Below, in pieces: positions 26,076-36,327 of a stretch of 64,000 nucleotides of DNA. Each line of letters begins with the position of its first letter. Position 1 is the first letter of the stretch. The DNA comes from JBJXGV01 sp046160485. GTDB lineage: Bacteria; Orphanbacterota; Orphanbacteria; JBJXGV01. The notes under the pieces were generated by a model. It saw only the letters and a list, made by a program, of their open reading frames with translations. It was not told where the DNA came from and did no database searches. Location: the NCBI GenBank assembly GCA_046160485.1, contig JBJXGV010000010.1:124001-188000 (forward strand), in the 5' to 3' direction. The position numbers and the translations under genes were made by a program.

Positions 26076-28528
26076 ACGTAGACGCCGCTCGCGAGCGCAC
26101 GGCCGCTCTCGTCGCGCCCGTCCCAGCGCACACTGTGCACGCCCGCCGGAAGCCGCCGCGCCGCCACGTTCGCCGCGCGACGCCCGTCGATCGTGAAGAC
26201 CTCGAGAGCGACATCGGCGTCGGCGGGCAGATCGAACCGGAACTCCGTCGCGTCTCCCACGCCCGAGCGAATCGGATTCGGCGAGTTCGCGTGCAAGCGG
26301 AACGCAAAGCGCGCTCCCGCATCACTCGCGCCGTCGGAGCCATCCGCATCGCCCGCGACGTCGCCCACGGGAACGCCGACCGCCTCCGCATTGCCCCAAA
26401 CTCGGAAGTCGTCGAGCGCCGCCTCGACGTTCGAATCGCCGCCGATGTCCTCGGCGATGAAGCGCATACGCACGGTCGCGGTCGGCTGCACGTAACTCGC
26501 AACGGCGAAGCGAATCTCTTTCCACGCGTTCGTCGTCGTCTTCGTCGAATCGACGGTGACCCACGTCGTGCCGCCGTTAGACGAAATCTGCGCGCGCCAC
26601 GAATCGGTTCCCGGGTTCTCGCCTGAATTGTTCGTGTACCAACGCCAGAATGAAATCACCGGTGACGACAACGTCGTCAGGTTCATGACCGGCGAGTACA
26701 GCGTCGTCTTGCCGTTGTCGACATCGCCGTTCTCGGGCGGCCCGCCGCTCGTCGGCCCCTGCCCGGTCACCCAACACTTCGTGAGCGGATTGCGCGTGTG
26801 GTCATCCTCGGGCTGCACCGCGATTCCTTCCCATGTGGCGGAACCTCTCGGATTGAGCCGCACCCAGTGCGTCGCAACATCCGCGTTGTCGGATCCGTCG
26901 GCGTTCGTCGTCCAGCCTGCGCTGCTCGTGTCCTCGAAGCTGAACGCGATGTCGACGCGGTCGACGACGAACGTGACGAGCGCCTGGCCCGACGCGACGA
27001 TGTCCGTCGTGAGCGACTCCGGCTGAAACGAATAGTCATCGACGTAGAGCTTGTAACTCCCGACCGGAAGACCGCCGAGTGAAAACGCGCCACTCACATC
27101 CGTCGTGTCCGCGATCGGCGTTTCCTTCACCGAAACGATCACGTTCGTCGCGGCGGAACCGTTCGACTCGAGGACCACCGTGCCCGCCGCACCGCCGCCC
27201 ACGAGCGGCTGGAGCGCGAAACCCTGCGCGGTCGTGTCGCCCGGCGTCACCGTGACGCTCGCGGAGGTCGAGTCGTAGCCGAACGCGCGCGCGCGCACCG
27301 TGTGGCTTCCCTCGTTCGCGTCGATGAGAAACGCGCCCGCGCCGCTGACCGCGAAATCGCGCGCGGTCTCGACGAGCGAAACCTGCGCGTACGGTATTGG
27401 CTGGCCAGTCACCGCGTCGGTGACGGCGCCCCCGACCGCGCCCGCGTTCTCCCAATAGTCGACGAGGAACATCCCGCTCTGCATGTCGCTGACGACGATC
27501 GTTCCCGACGGGAAGTAGTTGAACACGCCCCACGCGCCGTCGAAGAGGCCGCCGCCGTTGTACGTGTAGAAGTAGCCGGCCTGCCGCAGATCCGTTGGAT
27601 CCGTGATATCGAGGATGTGCACGCCTTCGGTGTAGTGCGCCACGTACGCGAGATTGTCGCGGATGTGCACGTTGTGGGCGTCGCCGTTCGCGTCGGCCGT
27701 AAATCCATCGACCTGAATCGGGTCGCCGAGATCGCTGATGTCCCACGACGTCACGCGCCCGCCGCCGGTCTCGTCCGTCGCGAGCAGGAATTGACGGTCT
27801 TCCGTCGTCCAGCAGTTGTGCGTCGCGTTGCGCTCGGTCGTGAACTGCGTAATCAGAGAAATTGCCCCCGGATTCGCAACGTTGAGAACTTGCACCTTGC
27901 CGATGCCGATGCACGCGGCGTAAAGAGTGTCGTCGCGCACATGCGAGTCGTGAACGTACGCGCCGCCGTAGTTGCCGATCTGCGTCGGCGCCGTCGGGTT
28001 CGCGAGCGAGAGGATGCGGCAGCCGCCGTTCGCGCCGTTCGCGTAGAGCCGCGCGTTGAGCGTGTCGACCGTCACGGAGTGAATCGAACTCAGCCCGCTC
28101 CCCGTGAATGTCGCCGCGAGGAACGGCGCCTCCGGATTCGCGAGGCTGATGATTTGCAGCCCGCCTCCCGCCTCGGTGCCGACATAGCAGAATTCGCGAT
28201 ATGTCTTCATTTCGCGCCAGAGATTGTTCGGTCCCGCGATGAATCCAGTCAGCACGGGGTTACGCGGATCGGCAATGTTGTAGATCGCGGTTCCGGTGCG
28301 CGCGGCGAGAATGGCGTACTCGATGTTCGTCGATGGATCGACGTAGCCCCAGCACGAGGCGTACGAGCCCGCGTAATCTTCGCGGCGCGAAAGCAACTCG
28401 CAGTTGAGGCTCGCGGGGGCTGCGGCGCTCGTCGCCGCTACCGCCGTGACCAATGCCACCGCGAATGAGAAACACGAAACGATCACCCTGGCGGCGCCGC
28501 GGCGCCCTCCGGCCTTGCTGCGATGCAT
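26018..28528 (-). CDS. Secreted LVIVD-repeat (choice-of-anchor) protein with FlgD-like C-terminal domain
   Basis: 836 aa from ATG 28528 (AGGAAGGG upstream). Signal peptide about 1-36. Residues about 40-390 form LVIVD beta-propeller repeats (GLQIISLANPEAPFL; GVHILDITDPTDLRQ; VQVLNVANPG). Two carboxypeptidase-regulatory Ig folds follow (VGGAVTDAVTGQPIPYAQV; GLPVGSYKLYVDDY), then a jelly-roll/MAM-like region (VISFWRWYTNNSG; LDDFRVWG), and an FlgD-like domain with HSVRWDGRDESGRAL and SGVYVYRL. The C-terminal domain is used for export and surface anchoring in FCB-type bacteria. Catalytic residues are not obvious; an adhesive or scaffold role is likely. Confidence 0.85.
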   Translation of the reverse strand: MHRSKAGGRRGAARVIVSCFSFAVALVTAVAATSAAAPASLNCELLSRREDYAGSYASCWGYVDPSTNIEYAILAARTGTAIYNIADPRNPVLTGFIAGPNNLWREMKTYREFCYVGTEAGGGLQIISLANPEAPFLAATFTGSGLSSIHSVTVDTLNARLYANGANGGCRILSLANPTAPTQIGNYGGAYVHDSHVRDDTLYAACIGIGKVQVLNVANPGAISLITQFTTERNATHNCWTTEDRQFLLATDETGGGRVTSWDISDLGDPIQVDGFTADANGDAHNVHIRDNLAYVAHYTEGVHILDITDPTDLRQAGYFYTYNGGGLFDGAWGVFNYFPSGTIVVSDMQSGMFLVDYWENAGAVGGAVTDAVTGQPIPYAQVSLVETARDFAVSGAGAFLIDANEGSHTVRARAFGYDSTSASVTVTPGDTTAQGFALQPLVGGGAAGTVVLESNGSAATNVIVSVKETPIADTTDVSGAFSLGGLPVGSYKLYVDDYSFQPESLTTDIVASGQALVTFVVDRVDIAFSFEDTSSAGWTTNADGSDNADVATHWVRLNPRGSATWEGIAVQPEDDHTRNPLTKCWVTGQGPTSGGPPENGDVDNGKTTLYSPVMNLTTLSSPVISFWRWYTNNSGENPGTDSWRAQISSNGGTTWVTVDSTKTTTNAWKEIRFAVASYVQPTATVRMRFIAEDIGGDSNVEAALDDFRVWGNAEAVGVPVGDVAGDADGSDGASDAGARFAFRLHANSPNPIRSGVGDATEFRFDLPADADVALEVFTIDGRRAANVAARRLPAGVHSVRWDGRDESGRALASGVYVYRLRAGVNAASRKLVVLD

Positions 28529-28696
28529 CGAATTCCCTTCCTGGGCTCGGGGGCTCGAGCCACGTTGTCGGTCCAAGGTGTCCCTGGGGGCAAGAACGGC
28601 GTTCAGTATACCGGACGGCGCGGCGGCGCAGCAACGCTCGCTTCGATCCGCTTCGTGGGGTCGTGTCGCGTGATCGGGAGGGTTCCGCGCGACGGG

Positions 28697-30574
28697 TTAG
28701 CGCACGACGACGACCGCGCTTTGGCTCTCCAGCCCGCCGGCCGAGAGCACGTAGAAGTAGCGTCCGCTCGGGACGGGAGCGCCGGCGGCGTCGCGGCCAT
28801 CCCACCGCGCTTCGTGGCGGCCGGCCGGCCGTTCGCCGTCCAAGAGCGAGCGCACAACGCGCCCCGCGACATCCACGACGCGCAGCCGCGCCGCGCCGGA
28901 ACGCGGCATCTCGAATTGCACGCGGCTCGACTCGCGCATCGGATTCGGTTCGGCGTGAAGCGCGAGCGCGGGCGGCCCGGCCGGCGGTGCGACCGGCGTG
29001 GCTGCGGAGTCGATGCGGATCATCGCGGCGACGGAGGGCACGTCGTCGCCGTTCAGAATGAACAGCATGTAATAGCCGGGTGGCGCGAGATTGCCGTTCG
29101 ACGGCACGGTGACGAGTAACTGACTCGGCCCAGGCCGGGTGAATGCGAGCGGCACGTGCCGCTGTCCCGTGTTGAACGAGTGTGTGACGGTCGAGAGCCC
29201 CATCAGAACGACCTTCGTTATCTGCGACGCCTGCGGGGTACCGATGGTAAACGACGCGCCGTAGAGCGCCTCGCCCGGAGCGGAGGTGATGACGGGACGC
29301 GGCCCGCGGAAGAGGTAGCCAGGTTGGTAGATCTCTCCGGTGAAGACCGCAAGGCCGCTGTCCTGCCCTGCGAGCGCAACGCGCCCGTCCGGAATCAGCA
29401 CGGCGGTCGAGTGGTACATCCGCCCGATTTGTATCGGCGGAAGAGGTGTCCATACGTCGGCCTGCGGATCGTACAGCTCGGTCGAGTACTCGGGGCTCGA
29501 GTAGAGGCCGCTCGTTCCGCCGCCGGCCACGAGGACGTTGCCGTCCGGCAGGAGGACCGCGTTCGCGTGCGCTCGTGCCGCATTCATCGGCGACGTGAAG
29601 CTCCAACTCGGCGTCGGGCTCGCGAAGTCGATCTTTTCACAGGTCGATACCACGCCCAAATCGGTTTCGCCGCCGAACACCATGACGACATCGGTGAATC
29701 CGGGGAGCAGCACGCTCGGCGCGCTTCCACGCCACCCTGCGTTCGTTGTCGCCACGAATTCCCATTGGGGAGCCGCGGGATCGAAGCGATACGTCTCCCA
29801 CTCCGGCGCCACGTGCGCGACCTTCCCCGTGCTGAGCAAATGCAGCCGAGGATAGAGGTCGACGTACCGCATCCCGCCGGGCACGGGCGAGACTCCGGAC
29901 GTGAGCGAGTAGCGTTCCATCACGGGTGTCGTTGTGCAGTTCTCGTCGAGCCCGGAGAGAATCAGCACGCTACCGTCGGCGAGCGTGAGATTCGTCGGAT
30001 ACCAACGCCCGACGGACATGTTCTCCCGCTGTTCCCAAGCTTCCGTGTTCGGATCGAACCAGTGCGTCTCGGGCCGGCCCTGAAACCCGTCGGGGCACAC
30101 AACCGGGCTCACATTCCCACCGGTGACGAACAACTTGCCGTTCGGCAGAAGCGATAGTCCGCTGCAGAACAGATCGAGCGGGACGAACGTGTTATTGAAC
30201 GCGGATGTCGCGGGGTCCCACACCATCGCGGCCGAGCCAGAATTCACGCCGCTCCGTGCGTCCGGCGGCGCTTTCGCGAGTTTGCCCGGTCCAATCCCGT
30301 GATCGTGGTCTCCGTGCGGCGGCATGATGTAGTCGTTCGGATAGGAGTAGTAGAGCACATCGCCCGTGGGCAACACCGCCGCGTGGATCGCGATGACCGG
30401 CCACGCGAGAGGGCCGGACCATTGCCCGGTCAGGCCGAGCGGGAGGGCGGACTCCGGCGCGCGATACGCGTTCGCGGCGGGGAGCGCGTTTTCCGCCGCG
30501 TTGGCGCGCATTGCGAGGACCGCGGCCAGCAAGAGACTTGTCAGAAGAATCCAAAGGATGATCGAGCGCCGCAT
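28697..30574 (-). CDS. Secreted galactose-oxidase-like copper radical oxidase with FlgD-like domain
   Basis: 625 aa from ATG 30574 (GGGAGGTG upstream); the open frame continues upstream antisense to the asparaginase gene. Signal peptide about 1-26. A Kelch-type propeller carries every residue of the copper radical site: Cys137 (FCSG) and Tyr192 (RWYPT), the thioether pair; Tyr387-His388 (GRMYHST); His465 (THSFNTGQR), which lies in the DUF1929 domain. These match galactose oxidase Cys228, Tyr272, Tyr495, His496 and His581. A FlgD-like tail (HEARWDGRDAAGAPV; SGRYFYVL) follows. It probably oxidises a primary alcohol or aldehyde outside the cell, making H2O2. Substrate unknown. Confidence 0.9.
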   Translation of the reverse strand: MRRSIILWILLTSLLLAAVLAMRANAAENALPAANAYRAPESALPLGLTGQWSGPLAWPVIAIHAAVLPTGDVLYYSYPNDYIMPPHGDHDHGIGPGKLAKAPPDARSGVNSGSAAMVWDPATSAFNNTFVPLDLFCSGLSLLPNGKLFVTGGNVSPVVCPDGFQGRPETHWFDPNTEAWEQRENMSVGRWYPTNLTLADGSVLILSGLDENCTTTPVMERYSLTSGVSPVPGGMRYVDLYPRLHLLSTGKVAHVAPEWETYRFDPAAPQWEFVATTNAGWRGSAPSVLLPGFTDVVMVFGGETDLGVVSTCEKIDFASPTPSWSFTSPMNAARAHANAVLLPDGNVLVAGGGTSGLYSSPEYSTELYDPQADVWTPLPPIQIGRMYHSTAVLIPDGRVALAGQDSGLAVFTGEIYQPGYLFRGPRPVITSAPGEALYGASFTIGTPQASQITKVVLMGLSTVTHSFNTGQRHVPLAFTRPGPSQLLVTVPSNGNLAPPGYYMLFILNGDDVPSVAAMIRIDSAATPVAPPAGPPALALHAEPNPMRESSRVQFEMPRSGAARLRVVDVAGRVVRSLLDGERPAGRHEARWDGRDAAGAPVPSGRYFYVLSAGGLESQSAVVVVR

Positions 30575-30748
30575 AGCGCACCTCCCAGTGAATCGCGGAG
30601 GAACTCTGCTCGCGGGTGAACGGGGCATTAACGGGTTCGATGATACCGCGGGCGATCCCGTGCGGGTGACATTATCTATATGGCCGCAAACCCTGCGGCC
30701 GGCCCGGTTCGCTAGCGCAACGCGCGCTCGAGTGCTACCCTGCCGCCA

Positions 30749-31285
30749 ATGAATCGCCCCAAGCGCATCGCCATCCTCTCCACGGGTGGCACGATCGAGA
30801 AGACTTACAACGAATCTGACGGTTCTCTCGCGAATCAGCGGAGCGTTCTCGAGATCATGCTTGCGTCGCTCGTGCTCAACGGCGTGACGATCGATCGCGT
30901 GCCCGTGATGAACGTCGATTCGCTCGAGATGCACGAGGCCGACCACGAACGCATCGTGCGCGTGGCCTCCGCGTACTGCGAGTCGCACGACGGACTCATC
31001 ATCACGCACGGCACGGACCGCTTGCAGCAGACGGGCGAACGGCTCGTCGAGCGCGTCGGCGAGCGCCCGCGCGTTCCGATCGTGCTGACCGGCGCGATGC
31101 GCCCGTACGAACTGCGCACGACCGACGCGCTGCAAAATCTCACCGAGGCGCTCCTCGCCGTGCAGATCGTCGAGCCGGGCGTCTATGTCGCGATGCACAA
31201 CACGGTTCTGCGCTTCCCCGGTGTTGTAAAGGATCACGCACGCATGACATTTCGCCGAGGCGATGAAACCCGAGAGAGGTCTTGA
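30749..31285 (+). CDS. Single-domain type I/II asparaginase-like protein
   Basis: 178 aa, about half of a normal asparaginase. The N-terminal catalytic domain is complete: ILSTGGTIEKTY (Thr15 region) and THGTDRLQQTGE (Thr89, Asp90), plus IVLTGAMRPY. The C-terminal domain that completes the tetramer interface is missing. Short one-domain relatives exist in databases, so this may be normal rather than broken; DNA after the stop shows no continuation of the second domain. Asparaginase activity is unproven. It is divergent from the copper radical oxidase gene. Confidence 0.75.
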   Translation: MNRPKRIAILSTGGTIEKTYNESDGSLANQRSVLEIMLASLVLNGVTIDRVPVMNVDSLEMHEADHERIVRVASAYCESHDGLIITHGTDRLQQTGERLVERVGERPRVPIVLTGAMRPYELRTTDALQNLTEALLAVQIVEPGVYVAMHNTVLRFPGVVKDHARMTFRRGDETRERS

Positions 31286-31309
31286 CATCATATTGATCCG
31301 TTCGATAAT
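31282..31309 (+). promoter_or_regulatory. Sigma70-type promoter for the Cys/Met-rich exported protein
   Basis: TTGACA (31282-31287, 6/6) and GATAAT (31304-31309, 5/6) are separated by 16 bases, about 50 bases before the start at 31361. The asparaginase stop codon lies inside the -35 box. In this GC-rich sequence the match is striking. Confidence 0.7.
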
Positions 31310-31360
31310 GATGCGGCCCTCGTTGTACCTGAACGCAACCACATGAAGGAGGACGTCCCA

Positions 31361-31879
31361 ATGTTGAAGAAATTGATCGTCACGGCATGCCTGCTTTCGC
31401 TCGCGATCGGTGCGGCGTGGGCCGGCGACGCGAAGAAGGAAGCGGCGCACGGTGCGGCCGGCGCGGAGCACATGCAAGCGATGATGTCCGAGATGCTCAA
31501 GTGCTCCGTGTGCAAGAACATGGCGCCCGCGATGGCCGAGATCGGGCCGTCGATGACGATGGACGTTGCGCACCTCAATGACGGCGTTGCGATGATGCAC
31601 GGCGTCACGGATCCCTCGAAGGTGGCGGTCTTCCACGCCGCGAGCGCCGCGATGCAGAAGGCCGGCGCGGCCTGCGCGACGATGACCGACGAACAGGTGA
31701 AGACCGAGCTCTGCGGCTTCTGCCAAGGAATGCACAGCGCCATAAAGGCCGGCGCCAAGATGAGCATGGGCATGACGAAGATGGGCGATATCATGGTGCT
31801 CACGTCATCGGACCCGGCCGTGAAGGCGCAGATCGACGAACTCGCGAAGCAGTGCGAGATGATGGCGGGGTCGATGTAA
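31361..31879 (+). CDS. Exported Cys/Met/His-rich small protein, possible metal binder
   Basis: 172 aa from ATG 31361, with AAGGAGG upstream. Signal peptide about 1-21 ending AWA-GD. The mature protein is Met-rich (MQAMMSEMLK; MGMTKMGD; CEMMAGSM) and has two CxxC motifs, KCSVCKNM and LCGFCQGM, plus two single cysteines. This composition suggests metal (perhaps copper) or redox binding in the periplasm, but I do not recognise a named family. It has its own strong promoter and terminator, so it is probably an abundantly made monocistronic product. Confidence 0.75.
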   Translation: MLKKLIVTACLLSLAIGAAWAGDAKKEAAHGAAGAEHMQAMMSEMLKCSVCKNMAPAMAEIGPSMTMDVAHLNDGVAMMHGVTDPSKVAVFHAASAAMQKAGAACATMTDEQVKTELCGFCQGMHSAIKAGAKMSMGMTKMGDIMVLTSSDPAVKAQIDELAKQCEMMAGSM

Positions 31880-31932
31880 CACGAACTTTCGCGCGGCGCG
31901 CGGACCGATGCGCAATGCGTGTTTGAAGATTC

Positions 31933-31967
31933 GCACCGAAGGCCCTCCCAACGGAGGGCCTTCGTGC
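31933..31967 (+). terminator. Strong hairpin terminator
   Basis: An 11-bp perfect stem (31938-31948 with 31953-31963), extendable by GCAC/GTGC at its foot with one bulge, closes a CAAC loop and is followed by TTAGCATTTCG. It lies 55 bases past the stop of the Cys/Met-rich protein gene. Confidence 0.8.
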
Positions 31968-31990
31968 TTAGCATTTCGTTAACCGCGAAC

Positions 31991-32010
31991 GATCGCGCTG
32001 ATTCGCGATC
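31991..32010. promoter_or_regulatory. Palindrome upstream of outer-membrane protein gene, possible operator
   Basis: Two 7-base arms (31991-31997 and 32004-32010) form a perfect dyad around 6 bases, about 45 bases before the ATG at 32055. It could be an operator or a 5' UTR hairpin; no regulator is assigned. Confidence 0.25.
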
Positions 32011-32054
32011 AAGGTTCAATAGCCGCGGCCACCTGGATTCCAAGAGGAGACATC

Positions 32055-32624
32055 ATGCATCGCATCGTTCGCAACACGCTCGTCCTCGCTAGCGCCATCG
32101 CGAGTCTCGCGGCAACCGCGTTCCCGGCTCGTGCGGCAGAACTCGCGTTTTCTGGGTTCGGCCTCGGCGGGCGCTACGCGTTCGTCAACAATCAGGACAC
32201 CGACGAGTCGTCGCACATGCTGGGAGTGCTCGCGCGCGCGCGCGGCAAGTTCATCGGCCTCGAAGCGGCGGTCGACTATCGCAACGAGGAGTTCGGCAAC
32301 GATATCGATCTGAAGACGTGGCCCGCGACCGCGAGCCTCTTGATTCTTCCGATCGCGCCGGTCTACGCACTCGTCGGGCTCGGGCTCTATAACACGACGA
32401 TCGATTTTCCGGAGGACTTCGCGTTCGACGACGAAACGGAGTCGAAGCTCGGCTATCACTTCGGCGCGGGCGCGGAGATTCTGCTCAACGACGCGGTGAG
32501 CGTCACGGGCGACGTGCGCTGGCATTTCGTCGACTACGAGTTCGAGAACATTCCGTCGTCGGTCGGCGAAGTCGATGCCGATGTCATGACGGTGAATCTC
32601 GGGCTCGTCTTCTACTTCCGGTAG
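32055..32624 (+). CDS. Small outer-membrane beta-barrel protein
   Basis: 189 aa from ATG 32055 with AAGAGGAGACATC upstream. Signal peptide about 1-27 (ARA-AE). The mature part alternates hydrophobic and polar residues as in an eight-stranded barrel (GGRYAFVNNQ; VYALVGLGLYNTTIDF; LGYHFGAGAEILLND; VTGDVRWHFVDYEF) and ends NLGLVFYFR with aromatic residues next to the C-terminus. It resembles OmpA-barrel/OmpW-like porin families without a clear name. No partner gene. Confidence 0.75.
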   Translation: MHRIVRNTLVLASAIASLAATAFPARAAELAFSGFGLGGRYAFVNNQDTDESSHMLGVLARARGKFIGLEAAVDYRNEEFGNDIDLKTWPATASLLILPIAPVYALVGLGLYNTTIDFPEDFAFDDETESKLGYHFGAGAEILLNDAVSVTGDVRWHFVDYEFENIPSSVGEVDADVMTVNLGLVFYFR

Positions 32625-32828
32625 AGCGCGCACTCCGCGCATCGCCGCGGCGCCCGCGAGGAGAACCCGTTTCTCGCGCGGCGCCGTTCGGGTGCCGCCC
32701 TTCGCGCCGCATCCCGTGCGCGGCGCCTTCCTGCATCGCGCCTCGGCGCTGACTTTGCCCTCGTTTTTTTGCGCGGCCGCCCATAGAATCGGGGCCCCTT
32801 CACCAAACGATATCGAGGAGGCCTCTCT

Positions 32829-34154
32829 ATGAATAGCCTGTGCACGTCCCCATCGAGCCGCGCGTCGCGCGCCCTCGCTTCGCTTTTCGTTTTGCTCGCG
32901 GGCGCAGCGCTCTTCGCCGCGGGTTGCGGCGGCAAATCGCAGCCGGCCGGCGGCGACGCCGCGAAGTCCGGCGCGGCCGCGAACGCATCGCACGCGACCT
33001 CCGGCGGCAGCTCCAATGTCGTCAAGATCGTGAGCAGCTTGCCGCGCACCGGAAGCGCGAACGCGCAGACCACCACGATGGTGAACGGCATCCGCATGGC
33101 GATCGACGAATCCGGCGGCAAGGTCGGCGAGTTCGCGATCGAGTACGAGGATTGGGACGACGCCTCCGCGAAGAAGGGCGACTGGGATCCCGAGGTCGAG
33201 GCGGCGAACGCCGACAAAGCGGTGAAGGATCCCGCGATCATGTTCTACCTCGGCACGTACAACTCGGGCGCCGCGAAAATCTCGATGCCGGTTCTCAATC
33301 GCGCCGGACTCGCGATGATCTCTCCCGCGAACACCTACACCGGCCTGACGAAGCCCGGCATGGGCGAACCGAACGAACCCGGCGTGTATCGCCCGACCGG
33401 CAAGGTGAACTACTTCCGCGTCGTGCCCGCCGACGATCTGCAAGGCAAGGTCGCCGCGCAGTGGATCCATCAGATGGGCGGCAAGAAGGTGTACGTCCTC
33501 GACGACCGCGGCCTCTACGGCAAGGGGATCGCGGATGTGTTCTGCGTCACCGCGGAGGACCTCGGCATCAAGCTGCTCGGCCGCGAAGGGATCGATCCGA
33601 AGGCGCAGGAGTACCGCAGCCTCATGGCGAAGATCAAGGAGATGGATCCCGACTGGATCTACTTCGGCGGGACGACGCAGACGAACGCGGGGCAGATCGC
33701 CAAGGACATGGTGTCGATCGGCATGCGCGCGAAGATCATGATTCCGGACGGCTGTTTCGAGCAGGCGTTCATTCAGTCGGCGGGCGCTGAGAATGTGAAC
33801 GAGCGCGCGTACGTCACGTTCGGCGGAGTGCCGCCGGCGCAGCTCGTCGGCGCGGGCGCCGAGTTCGTGACGCGCTACCGCGCGAAGTACAACGCCGAGC
33901 CCGAGGCGTACGCGGTGTACGGCTACGTCGCGGGGAAGGTCGCGCTCGACGCACTCGCGCGCGCAGGCAAGAAAGATCGCGAGGCGTGCCGGCTCGCGGT
34001 CGCCGAGACGCGGCAGGTCGACGGTCCGCTCGGCACGTGGTCGTTCGATCCCAACGGCGACACGACGATGGAGATCATGAGCGGCAACATCGTTCGCGGC
34101 GGCGTGTTCGAGTTCGTGACGCTGCTCGGCCAGGGCACCGCGCCGCAGTCGTGA
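32829..34154 (+). CDS. livK: Branched-chain amino-acid ABC transporter substrate-binding lipoprotein
   Basis: 441 aa from ATG 32829 (GAGGAGGCC upstream). Lipobox FAAGC (Cys about 33) anchors it, followed by an Ala/Gly/Ser linker and a periplasmic-binding type I (Leu/Ile/Val) fold: VVKIVSSLPRTG, TMVNGIRMAIDESGG, FYLGTYNSGAAKISMPVLN, then the second lobe (KKVYVLDDRGLYGKGIAD; PDWIYFGGTTQTNAGQIAKD). First gene of a five-gene liv operon. Ligand may be a branched-chain amino acid or another small amide; the binding residues do not settle it. Confidence 0.93.
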   Translation: MNSLCTSPSSRASRALASLFVLLAGAALFAAGCGGKSQPAGGDAAKSGAAANASHATSGGSSNVVKIVSSLPRTGSANAQTTTMVNGIRMAIDESGGKVGEFAIEYEDWDDASAKKGDWDPEVEAANADKAVKDPAIMFYLGTYNSGAAKISMPVLNRAGLAMISPANTYTGLTKPGMGEPNEPGVYRPTGKVNYFRVVPADDLQGKVAAQWIHQMGGKKVYVLDDRGLYGKGIADVFCVTAEDLGIKLLGREGIDPKAQEYRSLMAKIKEMDPDWIYFGGTTQTNAGQIAKDMVSIGMRAKIMIPDGCFEQAFIQSAGAENVNERAYVTFGGVPPAQLVGAGAEFVTRYRAKYNAEPEAYAVYGYVAGKVALDALARAGKKDREACRLAVAETRQVDGPLGTWSFDPNGDTTMEIMSGNIVRGGVFEFVTLLGQGTAPQS

Positions 34155-34207
34155 GAGAGCGAACGCTCGCTCAACCCGCAGCGGTCGCGCGGCCGCGCTG
34201 ACGGCGA

Positions 34208-35157
34208 ATGCTCGACACAATTCTTCAGCAGCTTCTCATCGGCCTGACGAACGGCATGGTGTTCGCGCTGATCGCGCTCGGGTACACGATGGTGTACGGC
34301 ATCCTCGAGCTGATCAACTTCGCGCACGGCGATCTCTTCATGCTCGCGTCGTTCCTCGCGCTCACGCTCGTCGGCGTGTTCGGGCTCGGTGAGGCGGGCA
34401 CCGGCGCGACGATCATCGCGCTCGTGGCGATCGTCCCGATCTGCGCCGTCTTCGCCGCGACGCTCAACTGGAGCGTCGACCGGTTCGTCTACCGCCCGCT
34501 GCGCAACGCGCCGAAACTCGCGCCCCTCGTCTCGGCAATCGGCGTCTCGTTCATCTTTCAGAACATCGGCCTGTTCTGGGGCGGCCTGCCGATGGATGTG
34601 TTCGGCGGTGGTGTCGCGGCGGCCGCGCCCAAAGCATTCCCGAGCCTGATCCCGAACTACAACTTGCTCGGCGAGGCGAGTGCGATTCGCGTGACGCCGA
34701 AGGATCTCGTCGTCATCGGCAGTTCGCTTGCTGTGATGGCGCTTCTCTACTTTTTCGTGAACTACTCGAAGCTCGGGAAAGCGATGCGCGCGACGGCGCA
34801 GAACCCGGTCGCGGCGCGGCTCATGGGAATCGACGTCGATCGCGTCATCAGCGTGACGTTTCTCATCGGCGGCGCGCTCGCGGGATTCGCCGCCGTCATC
34901 TACGGGCTCTACATCAACACGATCAACTATCAGATCGGATATCAGAATGGGCTCTACGCGTTCACGGCGGCGGTGCTCGGCGGGATCGGCAACATTCCCG
35001 GTGCCGTTCTCGGCGGGCTCTTCATCGGACTCGTGCGCGCATTCAGCGATCAGTTCATCGGCGCGCAATGGCAGCCGGCGGTTCTGTTTGGGATTCTGAT
35101 CGTCGTGCTCGTGTTCCGGCCGTCGGGACTCCTGGGCGCGCACACGCGGGAGAAGGT

Positions 35158-35161
<4 letters not shown>
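34208..35161 (+). CDS. livH: Branched-chain amino-acid ABC permease LivH
   Basis: 317 aa, about eight membrane helices. Diagnostic stretches: GLTNGMVFALIALGYTMVYG, INFAHGDLFMLASF near the N-terminus, and the EAA-like cytoplasmic loop KLGKAMRATAQNPVAARLMGID. It forms the transmembrane channel with LivM. It follows livK by 53 bases, and its stop overlaps the livM GTG (GTGA). Confidence 0.95.

Positions 35162-36323
<1,162 letters not shown>

Positions 36324-36327
<4 letters not shown>

Noticed and set aside
28697..31735. A single 1012-codon minus-strand frame read as one protein
   Set aside because: The upstream third is antisense to the asparaginase gene; the ribosome-binding site and signal peptide at 30574 define the real start.
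32784..32789. TAGAAT as -10 box for livK
   Set aside because: It matches 5/6 but no acceptable -35 box lies 16-18 bases upstream, so it is not listed as a promoter.
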